From NCBI GenBank assembly GCA_949752795.1, contig OX457056.1, forward strand, positions 201,439,654 through 201,503,653: a stretch of DNA of 64,000 nucleotides, written 5' to 3'. Positions 35,201 through 49,500 of the stretch are shown piece by piece. Numbering within the stretch: position 1 is the stretch's first letter; each line of letters starts with the position of its first letter. A program made the position numbers and the translations under genes. The stretch comes from Hyperoodon ampullatus (Eukaryota > Chordata > Mammalia > Artiodactyla > Ziphiidae). The notes beneath the pieces are model-generated. The model was not told the origin of the DNA. It did not search any database and worked only from the letters and a program-made list of their open reading frames with translations.

Positions 35201-38200
35201 ATTTATTGAGCACTTACTGTGTGCCATGCTTTTAATCATTTGATTCACATCCTTATAAGAGATGAAAAAACAGGTACAGAGAGACAGTTCTAACTCATTC
35301 TTCTTCAGGTTTCATGTAAAACTCTGTTTTTTATACATTCTAGAGGTGTACTGCATTTTGACCAAGTGATCTTGAGTCTTAAAATCCATCTGCAGCCAAG
35401 GCTGAAATCATATTTTACTATTTTAGAAGGACCTTCTAGAATAAAAGAATAAATTGGGGGTTTTATGTGTTTTTTAATTTTTAAAAATTTGACAGTATTG
35501 TTGGTTTTAGTGATCAAATTTTAGTGGATTTTGACATTATAGTACAAGAACAATAATTTCTCAGCCATGAGCCATGAGATTGCTCCTGTACTGTGTTACA
35601 TATTTGTAACACTAAATAAATGATCACTTTGCACTGAGGTGAATGGAAAACAAAGTATCTTTAGGCTAGCTCTGCTAGTATAAGGGACCACTGGTGGTGG
35701 TGTTGCCACCAAGCTCTGTTCAGCATTTTTTTCTCTGATAATGACTAAGATAAAAATTCTCTTCAGTTCATGGGTTTGCAGATTTCATCAGTGGTGACTA
35801 AAGTAGTTTCCCATATACTGTTTCCCGCATTCTTGAACACTGCTTGAAAAGGATGCTTTCTACATATTTTCAGAGGCAGGTTTAAGGTAATTGCCTTCAC
35901 TTGTTTTTGTTTTTGTTTTTTTTTGCGGTACGCGGGCCTCTCACTGTTGTGGCCTCTCCGGTTGCGGAGCACAGGCTCCGGACGCGCAGGCTCAGCGGCC
36001 ATGGCTCACGGGGCCCAGCCGCTCCGCGGCATGTGGGATCTTCCCGGACCGGGGCACGAACCCACGTCCCCTGCATCGGCAGGCAGACTCTCAACCACTG
36101 CGCCACCAGGGAAGCCCCCACTTGTATTTTTATTTCTAATATGTTTGCATGTTTTCATAATCCTCATTAATAATTATGGTGTTGTAATCTTAGTAAGCAT
36201 ACATTTATACTTCAGTTGAATATCAACAGAATATAACGGGCATAAGGGGATTTTTCACTCTAGATAACATGAAGAATGTTTATCTTAATCTGATAGATAA
36301 ATAATGAATAGATACTAATAATCCAAATATTATGTTATATTTATATTACTGCTAACTACACTTAACAGTTGTGGTGATATACATAATCACACATTCATTA
36401 ATCACACACAAGTTCAGGGATTTCAAAAATGTTGGTAGGGTAGGCATTTAGCTCTTTGGTCTTCCAGAGCCCTGTCCTTTGGCTGAATTCTGAGGACCAA
36501 CTTAATCCCTCCCTAGTTTATTCCATAATTTATTAATAACCAATCCCCTATTGAGCATTTGGAGTTTTCCTTTTTTTCTTTTTACAAATTCAGTCCCTAT
36601 CTTATCTGAGTATTTTATATGTTAATAGATATTTGAAGTGTTGTAAAACAAACATTCAGCCTACAGGTTGTACAAGAAGTATGAAAAGAATCATGAAATG
36701 TTTATAGTTACATTACTGCCCTAGAGAGCTTGCAAAAGGAGACCTGTAGTACCAATTCACCCTCCTCTTAACACTAGATGTTAAAAGCTCTTAATAAGCT
36801 GATTTATTAATAAACTTATTTATTAATAAGCTTCCCTGGTGGCTCAGTGGTTAAGAATCCGCCTGCCAATGCAGGGGACACGGGTTTGAGCCCTGGTCTG
36901 GGAAGACCCCACATGCTGCAGAGCAACTAAACCTGTGCGCCACAACTACTGAGCCTGCGCTCTAGAGCCCGCAAGCCACAACTACTGAGCCCGTGCGCCT
37001 AGAGGCTGTGCTCTGCAGCAAGAGAAGCCCGCGCATGGCAGTGAAGACGAGCCCCTGCTCGCTGCAACTAGAGAAAAGCCCGCACGCAGCAACAAAGACC
37101 CAATGCAGCCAAAAGTAAAATAAATTAATTAAAAAAAAAAAAAAAAAAAACACCGTCCACTTTAAAAAAATAATAATAAGCTGATTTTTCCTAAACTTTG
37201 CCCACAGTTTTTCTTTCCTCCTAGGTAAGTCTTTACTTCTTAAACAAAGCAGGAATTTCCCCTCATTACTAGCTGTGTATAAATTGACTTCTCTAAGGAA
37301 ATGGAGCAAAACTCAAATTGGCAGCTCTGTAGCTTTTTTGTAACCCCCAAACTTAAGATAATCAGTGTAAGTCTTCTCTTTTTCTTAGTTATCTGATTTC
37401 TCATCCTGTCCTATAAGGGACCTCTGTCCTTTTTTATAAGACATTTAACCCCAGAAAACTTAGTGGGCATGGAATGATTTCTCAGGTAATAAAAATATCT
37501 GTAGAAGAATGTAGATAGGAGCATTTGTTTATTAATTGATTTTTCATTCTTATAAATTGAGTTTTCCAGAGTATGTATTGATCAGGTTATGTAAATAATT
37601 GCTTAACTCTTGAGTTTTTTTGGTTTTTGTTTTTTAAGTCAAGCTGTTAAGAATTTGGGGATATCTGTCCATGTGCAGAAAGAACTTGATTTAGAGAAAT
37701 TTGATTTTGAGAATACTAGTTATATAAATAGTGAATTTTTAATGAATAATAAATTTTAAGAGTGAATTAATGAAACATCACATTTTTAAACACAGAAATT
37801 TTAAAAAACTGGTTAACTCAAATATATGTGCTTCTGGATGGAGCTCCTAACACAGAGACAGGTTGTATTAGTTTCCTAGGGCTGCCATAACAAAGTTCCT
37901 AAACCTAGGTGGCTTAAAACAACAGAAATTTATTGTCTCATGATTCTGGAAGCTAGAATTCCCAAACTAAGGTTATCAGCAGGACCATGCTCTCTCTTAA
38001 AAACTATAGGGGAGACTCCTTTTACTTGACCTTCCAGCTTCCGGCGTTTGTCTACAATCCTTAGCATTCCTTGACTTGTAGGTGCATCACTCCAGTCACG
38101 TGACATCTTCTTCCTATGTGTCTTCATGTTATCTTCCTTCTGTATGTCTTCCTCCATGTCCAAATTTCCTCTTTTTATAAGGACACCAGTTGTGTTGGAT

Positions 38201-41200
38201 TAGGACCCACCCTAATGACCTCATTTTAATTTGATTGCCCCTATAAAGACCCTATTTCTAATTCAGGTCACATTCTGAGGTTCTGGGAGTTAACACTTCA
38301 ACATATCATTTTGGGAGCTACAGTTCAACCCATTAACACAGCTGAAGACTAGAGGGATATATGGGAAAGAATAAACAATTTAATAGTAGGGGAAAAGACT
38401 TAGGGGAATTTTTTTAATTGAGAAATTAAAATTTTTCTGCCTTCAACTAGTTATTGTGTATGTTGTTTTAAGGTACTATAAATTTAGCTGTAAAAGTGTT
38501 ACATTTCTAGAACCAGGTAGGCTTTAGTCTAAGAAAGAGTATATGCACTTTGAGGAAAAGTGCCTTTAGGATCCTTTCCTTGATACGGATATGCAGTTTT
38601 TTAGTGTTTTGGGTTGTAACACCTCTAATTCTATTTAGGAGGTAAACTTTTAATAGCTTTTGAATGAAAATGAGCATTTGTCATTAGCGTTGGACTAAAT
38701 TTCATGGACACTAGTATTTATCAATTAATAAATAAAATATTAACTCTGTTTCCTCATTCCATATGTAGCTAATAATCTCAGCCTAAACTTTTAGAATTTA
38801 AACATTTTGTCAGGGTATTCTAGACACTTACTGAATAAACTTTAATAAGATAGGAAAGTATACTTTTCACTAATCTGGCAAAAATTAAATTTTAGCAGGC
38901 TCTAAGCAGAATAAATTCCCTGACAAAAGAAAAAGGAACTCTGTGGACTCAGATCTGAAAAGCACAAGAGAATCTATAATGCCAAAAGCAAAAGAGTCCT
39001 TCCTTGAGAAGCGTCCTGATGGACCACATCAGAGAGAAAAATTTATAAAACATATTGCACTGAAGACACCTGGTGGTGTATTGCGCTTGGAAGATATATC
39101 CAAGGAACCGAATGAAGAAGCTGATTGCTCCTCTGCAGGCTTGGCACCTTCAAATTCTGGGCACCATTCTTCCAGGAATAGTGACCAAATTCGTGTGGCA
39201 AGTACCAAAGAGACTAAGATACAGAAACCCCACTTATCTTTACCTCAGGAAAAGTCTGCAGTTAAAAAAGCTAGCAACCTTCAGAAAAATAAAACTGCTA
39301 GCTCTGTGGCATCACAGGAGACAAAACTTCTACCTTTACTTTCCCATGTTCCAAGTGCTGGTTCCTCTCGGGTTCCATTAAATGCTAAAAATTGCACTCT
39401 TCCAGTTCCTAAAAAAGATAAAGAGCGTTCCTCATCTAAAGAATGTTCTGGGCATTCTACAGAGTCCTCCAAACACAAGGAACACAAAGCAAAGACTAAT
39501 AAGGCTGATTCTAACGTACCTACAGGGAAAATTTGTGGGGGATCTTTGCATTCAGAATATGGCACTGCTACAAAGTCTCCCCCGGCTGCTTTGGAAGTTG
39601 TGCCATGTATTCCGAGCCCAACAGCACCTTCAGATAAAGCCCCTTCAGATAAAGAGAGTTCAGGAAATTCCAATGCAGGTAGCAATGCACTGAAAAGAAA
39701 ACTAAGGGGTGATTTTGATAGTGATGAAGAAAGTTTAGGTTATAACCTAGACAGTGATGAGGAAGAGGAAACATTAAAATCACTGGAAGAAATAATGGCT
39801 TTGAACTTCAGTCAGACTCCTGCAACTACAGGAAAGCCTCCTGCTCTTTCTAAGGGGCTTAGATCTCAGTCATCAGACTATACAGTAAGTAGTTTTATGA
39901 CATTTATCTTTACTTGAAGAGAGAAAGATGGATTGACTAGTGAAAGAGGGATAGATTGTTAGAACTTACTTTAAAATTCACTGTTTGTTACAACTTATAA
40001 TTAGACTGAAAGTGGTATAGTTCTTTTTTGGTTAATGGATTTCCCATATCTTCAGCTTTATAACTGTAAATCAGTGGTCTCCAAACTTTTTTTGATCACA
40101 CACACATTTATTAGTAAAAATTTTGAGCATGTACCCCAATATATATGTATACCTATAGATTATATACATGTACTACTATACTACTATGTACTTTCTGAAG
40201 CATATGAAGAAAACAGAATTTGAAAGGAAGAAGAAGAAAGTGTTTTCCTATATAAGTTATATAGAAGTTACAATAGAGTAAGTTCTACTGGAGTTTCTAT
40301 AGAAGTTCCATATAAATAGAAGTTCTATTATTTTCTTCCTGCACCCCAATGGATCACCTTGCACACCCCCTGCTTTGGAGACCACTGCTGTAAATGAAGG
40401 TAGAGTGTAGAAATGTTGTTAATTGTGGTGTGCAATTTTATTTATAAAGTGCTTCATTCTATCTTGGGAATAAGCTGAATTAAATTCTCACGTGTGTAAA
40501 ATTTGGTGGGGAAGGTGTTAATGTTTCATGGTAACACCTAAAAATTAGTAGTTTAATTCCACTAAAATAGAATTTAAAAATAAAGACAGGGTAGCTGTGG
40601 AGCCCTTGGGTGTTGACAGTCAGTTCCTAAGGCTAGCAGGGTTTTTATAAGTAGTGCCTTTCCTAATAGATGGTAAAATCAAATTGCCTGCAGTACAAAA
40701 TTCTAGATTTAAAGCATGATGGTGAAAATTATCTTTTTAAGAAAGATATCCTCCTGGCCCAGGTTATTGAAATAGAAAATATTTTTTAGTCTTCTGAATA
40801 ATTTAAAACATCCCAATTCTTCTACTAAGGTATGTTATAAAGTATTCCCAAATTTTCTTCTTGTTTTAGGAACATGTTCATAGTGGAACTTATACAAATA
40901 CTTTAGAGCGTCTAGTGAAGGAGATGGAAGACACACAAAGGTAGGTTAGCATCGTGACTATCTTGCTAAATTTAACATACTGTTTGTTTGTATGGCTGGC
41001 TTTTAATTTACCTTAAAAAAACATGAGAAATTAGCATGTATTTTGTGCTAGTGCTATTATAACAGTTTTGCTGTCAACTATGTTAGAAATAAGGTGTTCT
41101 TATTTACAGGCTGAATCAGAAGATCCTGGTTTTTATGGCGTACTGCATTAATTAATAGTACGAATTCCTTTCTGCTTACCACAGCTGGTACCTGGTAGCT

Positions 41201-43507
41201 GAAGTTCTTGATCAAAAGCATAGGTAGAAATTTTTTTTTTTTTATTGTGACAAAAATATATAACATAAAATTTACCATTTCAGTCATTTTTAAATGTATA
41301 GTTCACTGGCATTACCATACATTTCACATTGTTGTGCAACCATCATCACCATCCATCTCCAGAACTTTTATTTTCCATCTTCCCTAACTGAAATTTTATA
41401 CCCGTTAAACAATAACTGCCTATTCTCCCCTTCCCTCTAGCCCCTGGCAACTACCACTCTTTCTGTTACTATGAAATTGACTATTCTAGGTACCTCATAT
41501 AAATGGGATCATACAGTATTTGTCCTTTTATGACTGGCTTATTTCACTTAGCATACTGTCTTCAAGGTTCATCCATGTTGTAGCATGTGTCAGAATTTTC
41601 TCTTTGAATTTTTGAATTTTATTTATTTTTTTATACAGCAGGTTCTTAAGAGTTATCTATTTTATACATATTGGTGTATATATATCAATCCCAATCCCCC
41701 AGTTCATCCCACCACCACCACTCCCCCCGCCATTTTACCCCCTTGGTGTCCATATGTTTGTTCTCTACATCTGTGTCTCTATGCTCTGCAAACGGTTCAT
41801 CTGTACCATTTTTCTAGGTTCCACGTATATGCGTTAATATACAATAATTGTTTTTCTCTTTCTGACTTCACTCTGTATGACAGTCTCTAGATCCATCCAC
41901 GTCTCTACAAATGACCCAATTTCGTTCCTTTTTAAGGCTAAATAATATTCCACTGTATGTATATACCTCATTTTATTTATCCATTTATCTATTGATGGAC
42001 GCATTTGGGTTGCCTCTGTTTTTTGACTACTGTAAATTTTGCTGCTATGAACATGGGTGTACAAATTGTCTCTTCAGGTACCCACTTTAAGTTCTTTTGT
42101 GTATATACCCAGAAGTGGAATTGCTGGATCATATGGTAATTCTATACATAATTTTTTGAGGAATTGCTGTACTGTTTTCCATAGTGGCTGTACCATTTTA
42201 TATTCCTACCAGTAGTGCACATGGGCCCAGTTTCTCTACCTCCTCACAAGCACTTGGTTTTTCTGGTTTTTTAATGATAGCCATCCTAACAGGTATGAAG
42301 TGGCATCTTCATACTTGTTAAACATTTGTGTGCCGTCCTAGTCCAAGTTTTGAAACGAGTATAACCAGAAGTGGTATTTCTACATCAAATTACTCTTTTG
42401 AGGAAGAAGTTTAGAATTATTACTGATAACCCCCCCACACACACACACAGATACAGAAATCAAAAAGTTTGGGAATTACAATAACCCCAATGATATTTAT
42501 GTAACTAGTTGCAAACTGCTTTTGTTTATGAAAGGGGAAAAATAATATTCCTTATTAGTTAAAAGACTATCCTTGAAACTAATGCAGAGAAATTCACTGA
42601 AACCTCAGTTGGCTTGAAGTTGGTATATATGTGTCTTTAAGTAGCTAAGCATAGGAATTGCAGACAGTTAGTAAGTGAGGAGTATTCCCCTTTCTGAATT
42701 TAACTGGAGAAATTTGTCTCTACTATAAAATTCTTTTTTTTTTTTTTTTTTTTAGCTGCACTGTGCAGCATGTGGGATCTTAGTTCCCCAACCAGGGATG
42801 GAACCCGTGCCCCCTGCAAGGGAAGCATGGATTCCTAACCACTGGACTGCCAGGGAATTCCTGTCAACTGTAAAATTCTTTAAAAGTTTCATGAATTCAT
42901 GTGATTTGTGATGTCAGATCTGAAGTTGCTTATTTAAAATTGAACATTGCACAGACCAAAGGCAGAGGTTCTAGTTTGATCTGATGATTAACTCTTTCCT
43001 GTAGTGATAGAGCAGTGCCTTTACTGGTCATTTACTGTTGTATTTATACTCATCTACTGTGGGGCTGGAGCTGGGAACAAGGACCTTGGTTAAAGTAACT
43101 TAATCTTGGCAAGCAATATAAGCAAGGACTCCAGAGCTAAACTCTCTGGCTTTGAATCCCAGCTCCTTACATTGTGAGCTTGAGCAAGTTAGCTTTTCTA
43201 ATGCCTGTTTCCTCATGTATGAAATGGGTAATAATCTACCTCATGGAATTGTTGTGAGGGTTAAAAGAGTTAATACATGAAGTCCTTGGTACAGTGTCAT
43301 AGTAACTGCTTAGTAAGTGTTGGGTGTTGGTGATAATCACAGTGACAATGGTGATGACTACTGCTTCTAGAAAGCCTAGTTAACATTATCAGGTTGTTGG
43401 TCTACTGGAAGTCCAATGAGCATTAAAGATTAGAGGGATAATCAAATCAGTGGTGTTTATTCTTTGTGGTTTTTGCTCCTCCGATCTCTAAATGATTTGG
43501 ACATCTT

Positions 43508-43538
<31 letters not shown>

Positions 43539-46500
43539 GTGGTACAAACATATTTTATTAAACACAGAGGAGGAAAAAAACCCCAAACAGCAGAAACACA
43601 TAGCCAGTAATGTTTATGCATGTTTAAACCTCTTGAGTTGATCTTAGTCATTACTATTCTGGTTGGACATCTTTCTTGAAGTCCTAGCCGTAAAGAAATA
43701 TTCAAATCTTTTAATAAGAGTTTTCTTTGGTGCTGCTTTTAGACATACCCTAAAAATAAAAAAATCTTTAGTTTAAGCCATTTATTATAACATTCTTTCG
43801 ATTCTCAGGCTAGATGAACTGCAGAAGCAACTACAGGAAGACATAAGGCAGGGCCGAGGCATTAAATCCCCAATCAGAATTGGCGATCAAGACAGTACAG
43901 ATGATGAAGATGGCCTCTTAGAAGAGCACAGGTATGTGTAATATCTTTGTAAACGGTGGTGTATCATAACTAGACTTATGATGGTCATTTTGCAATGTAT
44001 AGAAGTACAAAATCAATATGATGTTGTGTAATAGGAACTAACAGTATTGTAGGTCAGTTATACTTCAAAAACAAACTCAAAGAAAAAGATCAGATTTGTG
44101 GTTACCAGGGGCAGAAGGTTTGGGGGAGAGAAGATTGAATGAAGGTGGTTAAAATGTACAAACTTCCAGTTATAAGATAAATAAGTACTAGGGATGTCAT
44201 GTACAGCATGAGAAATATAATTAACACTGCTTTATGTTGTGTATGAAAGTTGTTGAGAGAGTAAATCCTAAGAGTTCTCCCCACAAGAAAAAAATTTATT
44301 TTCCTATTTCTTTAATGTTGTATCAGTATGAGATGGTGGATGTTCACTAAACTTGTCATAATCATTTCATGATGTATGTAAGTCAAATCCTTATGCTGTA
44401 TATTTTAAACAGTTCTGTATGTCAGTTATACCTCAATAAAACTGGATAAGTAAATAAATAAAATCAGAGGAAAGAAGAGCACAGGGACAGCATTTTTCAT
44501 GATGTATGCTGTATTAAAAATACATTTTAAAATTTTGTTTTCCTAAAATAAATGGGCCATTGATGGTTATTTACTCTGTGAATAATCTATGATGGGTTTT
44601 TAATCCATCTGGGGTGGATTTGAAAGGCAGATTTTAAGGCCAAGTTACATTTTTGTCTTTTCACACAGACACATTTAGTGGCTTTGGACTATAACTATTC
44701 AATACTAGCAAAAAGTGGGAGAGCAGAACATGTGTTCTCATGTTCATCTTCTAATGTGGGATTAATAGTGGTCCTAAGAAAAGGGTTTTTTGCACCCAAT
44801 CTTTAAATACAAAATTATATGCAGTATAACTGTTCAGTATTCAATAACTTCTTTTTTTCAGAGAATTTCTAAAGAAATTTTCAGTTACAATTGATGCTAT
44901 TCCTGATCATCATCCAGGCGAAGAAATATTTAATTTCCTTAATTCTGGAAAAATTTTCAATCAGTATACCTTGGATTTAAGAGACTCTGGTTTTATCGGA
45001 CAAAGTGCTGTAGAAAAGCTTATTCTTAAGTAAGTAGGAAAAGAGACATTTAACTCTTTCTTGTATAAAAATTGAAAGATTTCTGACTGATGTAAGCTTC
45101 TGAAAGGTTAATTTCTATTCTGACCTATCCAGTTTCCTCATCCTCTTACTTATTACTGTTGCTCTTTGTGTTTTATTATTTAGTTATAGGAAGCAGTGTA
45201 AGGTAGTCGCTTGGCATATTACATGCCTTTATTAGTTAGGGTTAAGATCAGTATCTAATGACAGGGACTGTCAAAATAACAAGGCTTAGGGAGGCACAAG
45301 AGGGAGGGGATATCAGGATATATGTATACATATAGCTGATTCACTTTGTTATACAGCAGAAGCTAACACAACATTGTAAAGTAATTATACTCCAATAAAG
45401 ATGTTAAAAATAAATAAATAAATAAAATAACAAGGCTTAAACAAGAAGTATATTTCTTTCTGATGTGGAAGAAGTTCAGAGGTGGGAAGTCCAGGGCTGG
45501 TGTTTCACCATATAATCTTTCTTCCCCACCATCCTTAGCACCTGGTTGCTTCAGGTGCTACTGGAGCTCCAGCCTTTAAATTCCCAGAAACCCCACACAA
45601 CATTTCTACTTATGGTTAGTTGGGTAGAACTTAGTCAACATGGCCACACCTAGCTACAAGGAAGGCTGAGAAGTGATTTTTATTTCAGGCAGCCAGTGTG
45701 CCCAGCTAAAAACCCCAGGGTTCAGTTACCAAGAGGAAAGACAAGAATAAATGTTGGGATTAACAGTCTCTACCACAATACTCAAAACTGGTCTAATTTC
45801 TCTCAGTACGTGATAGCTCAGATCCAGAGAGATCACATTAATTGTGGTGCTGAGTTTTATGGAAGTACAAACCCAAGTTGGCAAAAGCAAACGATGCTCT
45901 GAGACTTGATAGGCTCTTCAACACTGCCAGCTACTGTAGATTTGACCAACAGATAAATCTGGAGCCAAGCCAACAGATTGGTTCAGCTTTAGGCCACTGA
46001 TTGAATTTCTAATGAGTAACCCATCCACATTGGGGTAGAGTCCACCTCCACGGACTGCGATGGTTTGCTTGCTCATTTCCCTGATTATGTCAGATGTGGT
46101 AGTGGTAGAAGTTTCTTGCCGTGAAGATAACAGTCATATTGATTTCACTGTATTTTTTCAGATCAGGAAAAACAGATCAGATTTTTTTGACAACACAAGG
46201 CTTCCTTACCTCTGCTTATCACTATGTCCAGTGTCCTGTACCTGTGTTAAAGTGGCTGTTTCGGGTAAGAGAAATATTTGGGGGGTATAGTTGCCTCTTG
46301 CTATATTTCCCAGTCAAAAATAAACTTCTAAAATATAATCTTATTTGCACATTACTAGAGAAAAAATTTAGCATATCAAACCCAGGATTTTAGTGGGCTA
46401 GAATGAAGCAAGAAGAGTCAGAATAAAGAGATGATAAAAGAAATGCTAAGGCTTCCCTGGTGGCGCAGTGGTTGAGAGTCCGCCTGCCGATGCAGGGGAC

Positions 46501-49500
46501 ACGGGTCTGTGCCCCAGCCTGGGAAGATCCCGCGTGACGCGGAGCGGCTGGGCCCGTGAGCCGTGGCCACTGAGTCTGCGCGTCTGGAGCCTGTGCTCTG
46601 CGACGGGAGAGGCCACGGCGGTGAGAGGCCCGCGTACCAGTTAAATTCAGAAAGGGGAATACTCCTCACTTACTAACCGTCCGCAAAAAAAAAAAAAAGA
46701 AGAAGAAATGCTAATGCAGATAGTGTGCAGGATAGGCAATAATGCTAGTTGTGCCTAAGACGTTTCATCCCACTGGTAAATCACTGTTGTGGTTTGCTTT
46801 AGAAGAAGTCTTCTAATGCTTGCGTACCTGGTGGGATTTTTTTCTGCCTTTTCCCCCCTGTTTTTGTGGAGGTGCCTACATACATTTTTAGGATTTGACT
46901 TGTATACTGATATTTCCCCATTCATAACTGGGTGCGGGGAGTGCAAATCCAACTGAATATTTCTTTTCCCCATTCGTATTTAACTTTTAAATCCACTTAA
47001 ATAATTAATTTTGTATTATCTACATGGTAACTATAAATTTCAGTGGTATCAGTGAACTGTAACTACTATATATGTGAAGTGAGAAGTGGGAAAAATATAT
47101 GCAGTTTCTATTCTGGGCTTTAAGGTTACATTTCAGAGAATCTCATATTTGCAAGAACTAGATATTCCAATATAGTTTTTCATGCATTTTTCATATAGCT
47201 GCCATGTTTGAGTGCCAACTATGCCAGGTTGTGGAGAGAACAGCAATTTAAAAAATCAGTGTTTCTGATTTCATGAAACCCACATTCTAGTATAGAGGAG
47301 ATAGACAATAAACAGGTGTGTGTACGTTTATAGATATGTCAGATGGTAAATGGGAGAAGGGCATTCTAGGCAGAGAGAATAACAGGTGGGACAGACTGTG
47401 GGGCAGGAGCATTTGCTTCCAGTGGTTAGGAGCTCACTACTTGGATCCCAGTGATTTTTTTTTTTAAACAGTCCTAATTAAATCAAAATTTGCCTCCAAA
47501 TGGTTTTTTAAGTAGTAGTACTAATTATCTTTTCTGTAGCTTCCCACAGTATGCCTCATCTGCCTAACAGTCCTTCAGTTAAACAACTATCATGACCCTC
47601 ATTACTCCCCACACTAAACTTTCTCGAGTCACTAAATATCCAGTCCCTTTACTGATCACCTTTCTGAATGACCTTTAGCTTGTCAGTTTCCCTCCTAAAG
47701 TGTCCTCCTTCCCCCCAGTAAATGAATATATGCTCCAGATAAGGTCTTTCCTAACAGCAGTTTCCAGCAAGTCTCTTATGCATCTACCCCCGCCCCCACA
47801 TATTTATGTTTATTGCGATTCAAAACTTCATTTGTTATCACACCAGGACCTCTTTATTCTCTAATTATGTAATATATCTTTTCTTAAACTTACAAGTAGG
47901 ACTTTGCATTTATCTGTGTTTTCATCTTGTTGGTGTGGGCCTATCATTTTAGCCTTTAAAACCCTAATGATGACATACAAGCATATCTTCATGCAAGCAG
48001 CTTTTTATACTCTATATTTATTCTTTGAAAAGCAAACTAATAATCATTTGTTAAGTGCTTTTTCTGTGTAAGACACTTTGTCTTGTTTCTCCTTTTCAAT
48101 TCCAAGTCCCTTTTTCATGAAGGAGAGACTTACCAACTTATAAGTTTTTTTTTTTAATAAAGTATGTCAGAATTCATTTTAATGCTATAGTCCTGATAGT
48201 TTGAAATTTAATTGTTAAAATGTAATTGAAATGTTTACATCTTCATGATTTTATCATGTGTCTAAACATAGTTGACCAGAAAGACAATGTGAGCAGAATA
48301 TGTGCTGTTTTATAACTTTTTTTTTTCAGGTAACAATAAATTATTGAGTATTTTCATCTCAGTAGAAACATGTTATCATTCTTTTTAATGGCTTTATATT
48401 GTATACTATATTGTAATAGTAGTAGTATTCCTTTGTAGTGCTGTACCATGATTTATTTATTTATTTAACCCAATCTCAATTGATAGACATTAGATTGTTT
48501 TATATATATGTATGTATCTCTTTACATATTTATTTATCTTCATGTACTGTATTGCCCACCTTAAAATTCATCACCCCCCACAAAAAGATTATTATTATGC
48601 AGAACTTGTCCAGTGTCCAACATGGCTTTGAATGGTGCTGCCCCTAGTGGCAGAGTGTAATGACTCAAACATCATAGCAAAGACATTTTTTCACTTAGGT
48701 TGACTTGGAAATGACACAAGTTATATGCCTGATTGAAACCAGAGTTTAGGCTATTCACCCTTATATTTTAGATTTAAATTTATTATAATCATAATCCATG
48801 GTTTCAAAACAAAAGAGAAATAGAAATACAACATTTTTTTTCTACAAAACCACTTTAAAATAACTTTCAATATGTTATGATTTTTTAACATCTTTTAAAC
48901 TTGAGATTTTGTTCCCAGAAAGTTGTCTTGTAAAATTACATTAATTATATGCTTCTGTATATAAATTCCTGTACGTTAAAAAGGCTGAGTAGAGCAAAGT
49001 GTAAGGACAATGACTTTGCATAAATATTACCAAATGACTTTACAATTTTTACCAAATTACACTCATACTGGACATACTCCCTCTTTCCTAGTACTCTTGT
49101 GAACACTGGGTATTATGAAAACTCTTAATCTTTACCAGTCTTGAAGTCAGCTGATGATATCATGTCATTTTTCTTTGCATTTCTTTGATTACTAGTGATT
49201 CTGAATAGCTCTTAAAAATATACATTGGTCTATTAATTTGTATATTTGTATCTTTTCAAATATTTTTACTAGTTTGTGGTTTGATTTTTGCTTGTGATGT
49301 GATTCATTTAATAGCCTTCTCCTTTATGGTCTTTGGGTTTCATGGCATAATATGAACTAGAAAGGTATTTTTGATAGTTTTTAAAGTTATATTTATCTAA
49401 TTATAGATGAAAGTTGTAAAAAAAAAAAGAAAACAAGCAGCATGTTAGAATGGAAAGGGCTCTGACTTACAAATCAGACCTGCATTTAAATTCCAACTCA

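Larger units (their letters stand above)
34468..38895 (+). other. SLF2 intron 4, repeat-containing
   Basis: A 4.4-kb intron holding a MIR fragment (about 35190-35290), SINEs at 35903 and 36829, and a solo LTR at 37864. The remaining stretches are AT-rich with no recognised feature. Confidence 0.75.
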
